Part shown: positions 1 through 6,331 of the stretch, piece after piece | Layout of the letters: every line of letters starts with the position of its first letter | Numbering within the stretch: position 1 is the first letter of the stretch | Assembly (NCBI GenBank): GCA_045595845.1 | Contig: JAZOBF010000022.1 | Span: forward strand, 1 to 23,218 | Length of the DNA: 23,218 nucleotides | Direction: 5' to 3' | Source: RGIG3009 sp045595845 | GTDB lineage: Bacteria > Bacillota > Clostridia > Oscillospirales > Acutalibacteraceae | Position numbers and translations under genes: made by a program | Notes under the pieces: model-generated | Seen by the model: only the letters and a program-made list of their open reading frames with translations | Databases searched by the model: none | Told to the model about the DNA's origin: nothing

Positions 1-1191
1 GATAGGAACGGCAGGGCGGAATTTTGACATGCGCCGTGCGGTCTGTCCGTATTTGGTAAGTGCCAAGATGGCTTTCGCCTTAATATCGCGAGCGGTGGTA
101 CACGCCGCATCGCATACGGCGTTGGTGGTATCGGTGCTGTCAAGGTCATAGCGAATCCCTTCGTATGCGCCCATCAACAAGGCGTCGGTCTCGGCTTGCT
201 CGGCGATTTTCGCCATCACCTTGACCGCTTCCACGGGGTAGTCACCCGCCGCCGTTTCGCCCGACAACATGACCGCCGAGGTGCCGTCAAACACGGCGTT
301 GGCGACATCGGTAATTTCGGCGCGCGTCGGTGTAGGAGCGGCAATCATGGACTCGAGCATTTGCGTGGCAGTGATGACCATTTTTCCCGACTGATAGCAA
401 CGGCGAATGAACCGTTTTTGCAAACCGGGCAGGCGCTCGTATTCGATTTCCACGCCCATATCGCCGCGTGCGATCATGATACCGTCAGCATGTGAGAGTA
501 TTTCATCAAAATTCTCAACACCCTCGATGTTTTCAATCTTGGCAATGATACGAATAGCATGTCCGCCGTGATAATCCAAGAACTTACGCAATGCGATGAG
601 ATCGTCTTTCGTGCGGGTAAAGGATGCCGCCACAAAATCCACTTCGTGTTCAATGCCGAACAACAAATCCGCTTTATCCTGTTCACTCAGATACGGAATT
701 GATAATTTTACATGCGGTACATTAATAGATTTGTGATTGCGCACGATACCGCCGTACACCACGCGACAGCGAATATCCGTATCGCAAACCTCTTCCACCG
801 TCAAGTGAATCTTGCCGTCGTCAATCAAGATGTTGTCACCCGGTTTTACTTGTTTGTACAGGGCGTCATAGGTGATGGAGGCGATGTGGTTGTTTCCATC
901 CATCGGGCGTGCAGTCAAAGTGAAAGTATCGCCCTCCCGCAGTACGGTGGAGCCACCCTCAAAATCGCACAAACGGATTTCCGGCCCTTTGGTATCCAGT
1001 AAAATCGCAACGGGTTGATTCATTTCACGGCGCAACTCTTTGATTGTTTCGATGCGTTGTGCGTGAATTTCGTGCGTATTGTGTGAAAAATTCAGTCGGG
1101 CGACATTCATGCCGCCTTGTATCAGTTGACGGACGATTTCCTTGTCGGCGGTTGCGGGTCCTAAAGTGCAAACGATTTTTGTTTTACGCAT
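1..1191 (-). CDS. pyk: Pyruvate kinase (3' end beyond window)
   Basis: Cytosolic glycolytic enzyme that converts phosphoenolpyruvate and ADP to pyruvate and ATP. The minus-strand reading starts MRKTKIVCTLGPAT, the classic N-terminus, and continues through ARLNFSH, LLDTKGPEIR, IIAKIENIEGV, the catalytic-loop ARGDMGVE, TATQMLESM and the signature TRAEITDVANAVFDGT with MLSGETA. 397 codons are visible; bacterial pyruvate kinases run from about 470 to 585 residues, so the C-terminal domain lies outside the window. The ATG at 1191 is preceded by GGGAG at a usable distance. It is transcribed away from the M23 gene at 1340 and has its own sigma-A-like promoter. The identification is secure; the missing C-terminal end is only the window edge. 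Confidence 0.97.
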   Translation of the reverse strand, partial: MRKTKIVCTLGPATADKEIVRQLIQGGMNVARLNFSHNTHEIHAQRIETIKELRREMNQPVAILLDTKGPEIRLCDFEGGSTVLREGDTFTLTARPMDGNNHIASITYDALYKQVKPGDNILIDDGKIHLTVEEVCDTDIRCRVVYGGIVRNHKSINVPHVKLSIPYLSEQDKADLLFGIEHEVDFVAASFTRTKDDLIALRKFLDYHGGHAIRIIAKIENIEGVENFDEILSHADGIMIARGDMGVEIEYERLPGLQKRFIRRCYQSGKMVITATQMLESMIAAPTPTRAEITDVANAVFDGTSAVMLSGETAAGDYPVEAVKVMAKIAEQAETDALLMGAYEGIRYDLDSTDTTNAVCDAACTTARDIKAKAILALTKYGQTARRMSKFRPAVPI

Positions 1192-1225
1192 AGTTAATAA
1201 CTCCCATATTGTAACAATCGGAGAT

Positions 1226-1253
1226 AGTATACCACGATCAGATGAAAAAACAA
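1226..1253 (-). promoter_or_regulatory. Sigma-A-like promoter for pyk
   Basis: On the minus strand, TTGTTT (1253-1248) and TATACT (1231-1226) are separated by 16 bp, about 35 bp upstream of the pyk ATG. The -10 is near consensus and the -35 is weaker. Confidence 0.6.
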
Positions 1254-1286
1254 TATGGGACATGAAAAAAATAAAAGTGGTTTGGT

Positions 1287-1315
1287 GTATAAACTGTCGG
1301 CGGAAGTGAAAACTA
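1287..1315 (+). promoter_or_regulatory. Candidate sigma-F-type promoter
   Basis: GTATA (1287-1291) followed after 14 bp by GTGAAAACTA (1306-1315). The forespore sigma-F consensus is roughly GYWTA, about 15 bp, then GGNRANAHTR, so there is one mismatch in the -10 and the spacer is one base short. No good sigma-A promoter is seen here. The match suits the downstream SpoIIQ-like gene, because spoIIQ is a sigma-F gene in Bacillus. A start point near 1322 would leave a very short leader before the Shine-Dalgarno site at 1326. Confidence 0.4.
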
Positions 1316-1325
1316 TAGCTGAAGT

Positions 1326-1332
1326 AAGGAGG
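1326..1332 (+). promoter_or_regulatory. Shine-Dalgarno AAGGAGG that decides the start
   Basis: AAGGAGG lies 1 nt from the ATG at 1334 but 7 nt from the in-frame GTG at 1340. The spacing makes GTG 1340 the probable start. Confidence 0.75.
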
Positions 1333-1339
1333 AATGACC

Positions 1340-2068
1340 GTGAAATATTCGGATGAATTTGACATTGAACAAAACACGAAAAAGAGCGGAAAGGGCTTTT
1401 ATATTGCCCTTGCCGTTTGCTTGGTGGCGATTTGCGGTGTGGCGGTAACCACTTTTGTGAGCACCTTGCCCACCGACGAGCCCGAACCGAACGGCAGTAC
1501 TACCGTTGTGACGACCACCACGACCAAATCGGCACAGCAGGTGGTAATACCCGCCACCGACATTAAAGATGACCGCACCACCACGACGGTTACTACAACT
1601 ACCACGACCGCCACAACCAAACCGTCGGACCTGTTCGTATTTCCCGTATCCAACCGTGTACTGCGTTCTTTTAACAAAACCCATTATTTTTCCGAAACCT
1701 TAGGTGAATGGGTGACGCACAACGGCGTGGATTTTGCCGCCGCCGAAGGCGACGATGTAAAAAGCAGTGCGGACGGCAAGGTGATAAGTATCCGACAAGA
1801 TGCCCTGTGGGGTGATGTCATTGAGATTCAGCATGATGGTAATATTGTGACGCGTTATTGCGGGGTGGCGGCAGCATCCGTTGCCGAAGGGCAGTCTGTC
1901 AAAGCGGGAGATGTGATCGGCAAGATCTCTTCGATTCCCGCAGAGGTATTAGATGCTCCGCATCTGCATATGGAAGTAATGGTGAACAAAACCTACACCG
2001 ATCCGCTGACTTTGATTCACGGCGAGACGGTAACGGTTACCACACAAACGGCGACAACGACGAAATAA
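1340..2068 (+). CDS. Membrane-anchored M23 (LytM) peptidase, SpoIIQ-like
   Basis: The 242-residue protein has a short basic cytoplasmic tail, one transmembrane helix (about residues 17-38), a Thr-rich linker with runs of VTTTTT type (about 50-95), and a C-terminal LytM/M23 domain. The zinc-site motifs are intact: HNGVD supplies His and Asp, and HLHME supplies the HxH. M23 enzymes cut peptidoglycan peptide bridges. The single N-terminal helix, extracytoplasmic LytM domain and a sigma-F-like upstream element resemble SpoIIQ, the forespore half of the SpoIIQ-SpoIIIAH channel; clostridial SpoIIQ often keeps the zinc ligands that Bacillus has lost. It could instead be a vegetative cell-wall hydrolase. 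GTG 1340 is preferred over ATG 1334 because of Shine-Dalgarno spacing. Confidence 0.8.
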   Translation: MKYSDEFDIEQNTKKSGKGFYIALAVCLVAICGVAVTTFVSTLPTDEPEPNGSTTVVTTTTTKSAQQVVIPATDIKDDRTTTTVTTTTTTATTKPSDLFVFPVSNRVLRSFNKTHYFSETLGEWVTHNGVDFAAAEGDDVKSSADGKVISIRQDALWGDVIEIQHDGNIVTRYCGVAAASVAEGQSVKAGDVIGKISSIPAEVLDAPHLHMEVMVNKTYTDPLTLIHGETVTVTTQTATTTK

Positions 2069-2110
2069 ACCCGCCCTCGGAACCCGCACACAGCGGTCGG
2101 CAAGAAGGGC

Positions 2111-2150
2111 AAAAAAAGAGTGCGGCAACAAAAAGCCGCAGTCTTTTTTT
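2111..2150. terminator. Bidirectional terminator between convergent genes
   Basis: Stem TGCGGC/GCCGCA, extended by AGA/TCT past one mismatch, around the loop AACAAAAA. A 7-T run follows on the plus strand and a 7-A run precedes it, so it can end both the M23 transcript and the opposing SDR transcript, whose stop codon (2149) lies inside it. Confidence 0.85.
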
Positions 2151-2907
2151 ATGTTTTACTGAATTTCATGACGAGTGAATGGGGGAGAAGCTTGCACAGT
2201 ACACGGTAGAATTTATACAGTGCGCGGTCCGTGTACCATGTTTTGCCGCACCGCAGACGCGCGAGTGAGCGTTTCGCCACGCGTGCGGGATGACAATACG
2301 GCAAGGTTTCAAAGGTGCGCGAATGACCGACGATATCCGCAACTTCCAGGAAATTGGTGGCCATCGGTCCGGGACAAACGGTGAGCACCGTGATGCCGCG
2401 CGGCCGCAGTTCCTCTCCGAGAGATTTGGAAAAAGCTGAGACATACGCTTTGGTAGCGGAATACACCGTCATGCGCGGCGTGGGGGCAAACGAGGCAATC
2501 GAACTCACATTCAGAATCCCCGCGCCCGCTTGCATATACGGTACCGATAACACCGTGACGGCGGTCAATGCACGGCAGTTGAGGTCCACCATGCCCGTTT
2601 GTTCGTCGCGGTCCGCGTCGGCGATAAGCCCCAGTTTTCCGTATCCGGCATTGTTAATGAGCACAACGATTTGCGGGTTTGCGTTTTCCAATTCGCGGCG
2701 ATACGCGTCGTAGCTTTCCGTGTCGGTCAGATCGAGCGGCAGACACCGAATACGGTGCTTGGAAAACCGTGAAGCGAGCATTTGGAGCTTTTCCAAGCGG
2801 CGGGCAATCAACCAAATCTCCTCCACTTCGGGCATTTGCTCGATTACTTGCTTGAGATATTCTTCACCGAGTCCGCAGGACGCACCGGTGATAACGGCAG
2901 TTTTCAT
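2149..2907 (-). CDS. SDR family NAD(P)-dependent oxidoreductase
   Basis: A 252-residue classical short-chain dehydrogenase/reductase. The N-terminal Rossmann nucleotide-binding motif TGASCGLG is at residues 8-15, NNAG at 85-88, a VSSIAS catalytic-serine segment at about 134-139, and the catalytic YSATK at 149-153, followed by the PGPMAT loop. The length is typical. The arginines after the second beta strand (ARRLEK) suggest NADP(H), by inference. The substrate cannot be told from sequence; the C-terminal tail is amphipathic and Lys/Leu-rich. It has its own promoter and is divergent from rlmB, so it is probably monocistronic. Confidence 0.9.
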   Translation of the reverse strand: MKTAVITGASCGLGEEYLKQVIEQMPEVEEIWLIARRLEKLQMLASRFSKHRIRCLPLDLTDTESYDAYRRELENANPQIVVLINNAGYGKLGLIADADRDEQTGMVDLNCRALTAVTVLSVPYMQAGAGILNVSSIASFAPTPRMTVYSATKAYVSAFSKSLGEELRPRGITVLTVCPGPMATNFLEVADIVGHSRTFETLPYCHPARVAKRSLARLRCGKTWYTDRALYKFYRVLCKLLPHSLVMKFSKT

Positions 2908-2936
2908 ATCCCGTCAACCCCCTTGACTTTTCTTTT

Positions 2937-2965
2937 ATTGTAGCACATAGTTTGCCATCCCACAA
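2937..2965 (-). promoter_or_regulatory. Sigma-A-like promoter for the SDR gene
   Basis: Minus strand: TTGTGG (2965-2960), 17-bp spacer, TACAAT (2942-2937), 30 bp upstream of the SDR start codon. Confidence 0.65.
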
Positions 2966-3058
2966 CATTTTTCTTAAGAACATAAAATCGGGTATTCCAT
3001 TTTAAAAAGATATATGATACAATAAATCTAATATTGGGGAATTGTGAGGGTTTACAGT

Positions 3059-3829
3059 ATGCAGCAGCCGATAAACGAGGCACCGTCCCCCCGTTCGGAG
3101 GATTGCATCATCGGGCGCAATGCCGTGTCGGAAGCACTTCGCTCCGGCCGTGCACTGGACAGCTTGTGGATTGCGAAAGGCGAACGCGGCGGCAGTATCG
3201 GTCAGATTCGTGCCTTGTGCCGTGAGCGGGGCATCCCGGTCAAGGAAACGGATGCCCGCAAATTGACCGCTGTCGGCGGTGCCAATCATCAAGGAGTGAT
3301 TGCGTTTGCCGCTTGTAAAGAGTATGCTTCGTTAGAGGATGTTTACCGCCGCGCCGAGGAGTCGGGCGAACCGCTTTTTGTCCTTGTTTGTGACGAACTG
3401 GAGGATGCGCACAACTTAGGCGCCGTTCTGCGGAGTGCGGAAGCGGCGGGTTGCCACGGTGTGATTATCCCCAAACGCCGCGCCGTGGGGCTTACGAGTA
3501 CGGTATATAAAACCTCGGCGGGCGCGGTGGAATACATGCCGGTTGTACGGGTATCCAATCTCACCGAAACGCTCAAAACGCTTAAAAAGCGCGGCGTATG
3601 GGTGTACGGATTGGATATGGACGGTGACGATTGGTGCCGCGCGGATCTGTCCGGTCCGGTTGCCTTGGTCATCGGTTCGGAGGGGCACGGCATGAGCCGT
3701 TTGGTAAAAGAACAGTGTGACGGCATCGTGTCTTTGCCGATGCGCGGCAAAATCAATTCGCTAAATGCGTCGGTGGCGTGCGGCATCGTGGTGTATGAAG
3801 TGGTGCGGCGTCGACTTGGCTTGAAATGA
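3059..3829 (+). CDS. rlmB: 23S rRNA (guanosine 2'-O)-methyltransferase, SpoU/TrmH family
   Basis: A SpoU-class methyltransferase that transfers a methyl group from S-adenosylmethionine to a ribose 2'-O of 23S rRNA (Gm2251 for RlmB). An N-terminal substrate-binding domain begins IIGRNAVSEALRSG. The C-terminal knotted SPOUT domain has all three motifs: NLGAVLRSAEAAG (motif 1, with Asn and Arg), LVIGSEGHGMS (motif 2) and LPMRGKINSLNASVA (motif 3). At 256 residues the length is normal. ATG 3059 has GAGGG 8 nt upstream; an in-frame GTG at 3044 with GGGGA only 3 nt away is an alternative. A TACAAT at 3018-3023 is a possible -10, but its -35 is poor. The last codons overlap the next ORF by 4 nt (ATGA), implying coupling. 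Confidence 0.93.
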   Translation: MQQPINEAPSPRSEDCIIGRNAVSEALRSGRALDSLWIAKGERGGSIGQIRALCRERGIPVKETDARKLTAVGGANHQGVIAFAACKEYASLEDVYRRAEESGEPLFVLVCDELEDAHNLGAVLRSAEAAGCHGVIIPKRRAVGLTSTVYKTSAGAVEYMPVVRVSNLTETLKTLKKRGVWVYGLDMDGDDWCRADLSGPVALVIGSEGHGMSRLVKEQCDGIVSLPMRGKINSLNASVACGIVVYEVVRRRLGLK

Positions 3830-6114
3830 CGGAAGATAGGGTGATCATGGTGAAAAAAGAACAGGAAATGAAAAACCCCATAGAGGAAGCGGAGCGCGTC
3901 AATACGACGGAATTTCCCACGGTGGTGGCTGTTGAGCCCGAATATGTCGAAAAAGCCGATACGGTTGTGCCGACGAAAAAGAAGCGCAGTCTGTTTAAAA
4001 GTCGCGCCAAAGCGGACAAACCGCAACCGGTGGCAGAACCCGTAGTCGAGGCGGAAAGCGAGGACATCAAGGTATACGGTGACGAGGATATGGACGACAC
4101 CCGCCCGGTATCGGTCTCGCAAAAAACGCGCGTGTTGGACGATGATGACAATATCGACGAAAGCCATGAACCGGCCACGCAGTTGATGTTGGACGGATTT
4201 GAAAGCGAAGACGAGACGGAGGAGGGCACCAACGAGGCACTTCGCCGTATCCGTCAGGAAAAGATACAGGACTTCTCGCAAAAGCGCGAGGAGCACGAAC
4301 GAGCGGAAGCGGAGCGGGCGGAAGAACCCGTTGAGCGCGGCGAGGTCGTGTATCCCGAAACGCCCTTGGAAAAACCGCAAGAAAAGCCCGAGGACGAATT
4401 CACCGCGCATCAGCAACTCGGTGCGGTGCGCCAGAAATTGCAGATGGCGAGCCGTCGGGCGGCAAGCGCACTTTTCTTCACCGCACTTGCGGAAATCGTG
4501 GTGTTCTTTATCGCCGTATTTTCTTTTGTTTCGCCGTCGGTTTCCATGAACCCGATTGCGTATTTGATTATTCATTTGATATTGCTCGGTATCATGCTGA
4601 CGGCGTCGCGCTCGCGTTTAGCGGCGGGCTTATCCCGTCTGTTTGGCGGTACGGCTACGGCAGAGAGCGGTGTTGCGTTGGCGGCGATTGCCACGCTGGT
4701 TCATACTGTTCTGCAATTTTTCAATACCGCCGCCGTTGCCGACGGCACGGTTCCGATGCTGACGGCAATTTCGGGATTATCGTTGTTGCTCATGCAGGTG
4801 GCGGATAAGCTGGAGGCTGACCGCGTCAGCCGCACCTTTGGTATCGTGGCGGCCCAAGGCGAAAAACTGACCGCCAAGCGTATTGAGGACAGCACCTTGG
4901 CAGAGGAAATCGGCCGTCCCGCCGTTGCTCTCGGGGAACCGCGTGTGACCTATTTCCGCAAAACGGAGTTTTCCTCCGACTATCTTCGCAATTCGGAGGA
5001 TACGCTGTGCGCAAACGGCCTGATGCGGTGGTATCTGCCCGTCACGGCCGGTGTCGCGTTGGTTGCCGCGGTGGCCTATCTTTTGCTCAACGGTGTTACC
5101 GCTTGGCTGTCGGCGACTACGCTGTTTTGCTTCATGCTTTGCATGGCGTCACCGGCGGTACTGCTGTTGTATTTGCGTGCGGCGTTGGCGTCGGCAACCA
5201 AACACCTCTTCGCCCGCGGTACGGCACTCGTCGGATACGATGCGGTGCGGGAACACGGTTCGTCGCATGCGGTCGCGCTGGATGCCATCGACCTGTTTCC
5301 CGAAAACGCCGTGTTGTTACACGGAATTAAGACCTTCTCCGGTACCCGTATCGACGAAGCGATTTTGGATGCCGCTTCGGTGTCCGTTCGTGCGGGAGGC
5401 CCGTTATCCCATGTGTTCCGCCGCATGATTTTAAACAAGGTGGATATGTTACACGATGTTGACACCTTGGTGTATGAACAGGACATGGGCTTATCGGGTT
5501 GGGTAAGCGGCCGTCGGGTGTTAATCGGCAACCGCAAACTGCTCGACAATCACGGCATTGATATTCCGTCCAAGGATTACGAAGAGCGCTACGCAAAAGA
5601 CGGCCGTCAACTGGTGTATCTGTCCATTGCGGGTGAACTCTCGGCGATGTTTGTGGTCAGCTATATTGCCGAACCCGCCGTCAAAAAGGTGCTGACGGAT
5701 TTGACACACCGCCGTTTGACCTTGCTTATCCGCACCTGTGATCCGAACATCACCGAATCCCTGATTGCCTCCACCTTTGACCTCAAGGGATTCTATGTCG
5801 AACTGCTCGGCGCGCCCGCAGGCCGTTCCTATGAAGCGCTGGTAGACGGCGTTTCCTCGCAAGAGACGGCGGGTATTGTGTCGACGGGCGGTGTCGGCGA
5901 TGTGTTGTCGGCACTCTCCAAATGCCGCCGTTTGCGCACGGGAATGCGTTTCTTCACCGTCGTACAAGCGGTACTCGGTTTTCTCGGATTGGCACTTGTC
6001 GCGGGCGTGGCATTTGCAAGCGGCGCGTTGTTGCCGCCGTTGTATGCGGTCGAACTTTCGGGCGTTTTTGCCTTGCTGTCGGCGGGCGCGGCGTTCGGGT
6101 TCGGTAAATCCTAA
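3826..6114 (+). CDS. Degenerate heavy-metal P-type ATPase-like membrane protein
   Basis: Residues 1-205 are a highly charged, disordered, acidic region with basic patches (KKKRSLFKSR). Then come six helices (about 213-236, 243-260, 281-299, 309-325, 404-422, 427-451), a soluble region (about 455-700) and two helices (about 707-730, 735-758): the 4+2+2 order of P1B ATPases. MASPAVLLL sits where P1B pumps have the CPC-type helix; SGWVSGRRVLIGNRKLL at about 557-573 matches the N-domain G-x-V...GN pattern; IRTCDPNITESLIA resembles the TGDN segment. DKTGT, the actuator TGE, the HP motif (GP here) and the GDGxND hinge are all absent, so no ATP-driven pumping is expected. A role as a pseudo-ATPase regulator or scaffold is inference. 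The start is ATG 3826 (ATGA overlap with rlmB) or ATG 3847, which has AGGG 6 nt upstream. Confidence 0.75.
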   Translation: MTEDRVIMVKKEQEMKNPIEEAERVNTTEFPTVVAVEPEYVEKADTVVPTKKKRSLFKSRAKADKPQPVAEPVVEAESEDIKVYGDEDMDDTRPVSVSQKTRVLDDDDNIDESHEPATQLMLDGFESEDETEEGTNEALRRIRQEKIQDFSQKREEHERAEAERAEEPVERGEVVYPETPLEKPQEKPEDEFTAHQQLGAVRQKLQMASRRAASALFFTALAEIVVFFIAVFSFVSPSVSMNPIAYLIIHLILLGIMLTASRSRLAAGLSRLFGGTATAESGVALAAIATLVHTVLQFFNTAAVADGTVPMLTAISGLSLLLMQVADKLEADRVSRTFGIVAAQGEKLTAKRIEDSTLAEEIGRPAVALGEPRVTYFRKTEFSSDYLRNSEDTLCANGLMRWYLPVTAGVALVAAVAYLLLNGVTAWLSATTLFCFMLCMASPAVLLLYLRAALASATKHLFARGTALVGYDAVREHGSSHAVALDAIDLFPENAVLLHGIKTFSGTRIDEAILDAASVSVRAGGPLSHVFRRMILNKVDMLHDVDTLVYEQDMGLSGWVSGRRVLIGNRKLLDNHGIDIPSKDYEERYAKDGRQLVYLSIAGELSAMFVVSYIAEPAVKKVLTDLTHRRLTLLIRTCDPNITESLIASTFDLKGFYVELLGAPAGRSYEALVDGVSSQETAGIVSTGGVGDVLSALSKCRRLRTGMRFFTVVQAVLGFLGLALVAGVAFASGALLPPLYAVELSGVFALLSAGAAFGFGKS

Positions 6115-6137
6115 CCCCGTCATTTTCACCAAAATAA

Positions 6138-6170
6138 CCCCTCTGCTTTTATGCAGAGGGGATTTTTTTA
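6138..6170 (+). terminator. Intrinsic terminator
   Basis: Perfect 9-bp stem CCCCTCTGC/GCAGAGGGG with a 6-nt loop, then ATTTTTTT. It closes the rlmB/pseudo-ATPase unit 23 bp after the stop codon. Confidence 0.93.
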
Positions 6171-6188
6171 TTTTTCCCATATTTTTGG

Positions 6189-6217
6189 TTGAAATTTCAA
6201 TATCTATAGGTTATAAT
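6189..6217 (+). promoter_or_regulatory. Upstream sigma-A promoter of the EF-G-like gene
   Basis: TTGAAA (6189-6194), 17-bp spacer, TATAAT (6212-6217). The -10 is a perfect consensus. Confidence 0.8.
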
Positions 6218-6245
6218 TATCAAAGAACCAGTATGCTTGTATAAT
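6217..6245 (+). promoter_or_regulatory. Second, tandem sigma-A-like promoter
   Basis: TTATCA (6217-6222), 17-bp spacer, TATAAT (6240-6245). It shares a base with the upstream -10. Its start point near 6252 would give a leader of about 80 nt. Confidence 0.55.
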
Positions 6246-6277
6246 GTTTTTGTGTATTATTGCTCAATTTTGTCAGG

Positions 6278-6311
6278 AATCGTCGGTTTGCGGGACGGTG
6301 ATCCGACGATT
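6278..6311 (+). promoter_or_regulatory. Leader hairpin next to the EF-G-like ribosome-binding site
   Basis: Perfect 9-bp inverted repeat AATCGTCGG (6278-6286) / CCGACGATT (6303-6311) with a 16-nt loop. It ends 3 nt before the Shine-Dalgarno AAAGGGGAG (6315-6323). No T-run follows, so it is not a terminator. It may be a translational control or mRNA-stability element, or a protein-binding operator. Confidence 0.55.
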
Positions 6312-6331
6312 AAGAAAGGGGAGTCCAACTT

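Noticed and set aside
1399..1684. Minus-strand frames opposite the M23 gene rich in Val/Gly
   Set aside because: They are the antisense of the Thr-rich linker and lack start signals.
3343..4575. Long minus-strand open frame (410 codons)
   Set aside because: It lies antisense over rlmB and the pseudo-ATPase, has no ribosome-binding site and an unnatural Arg/Phe/His-rich composition; it mirrors the codon bias of the real genes.
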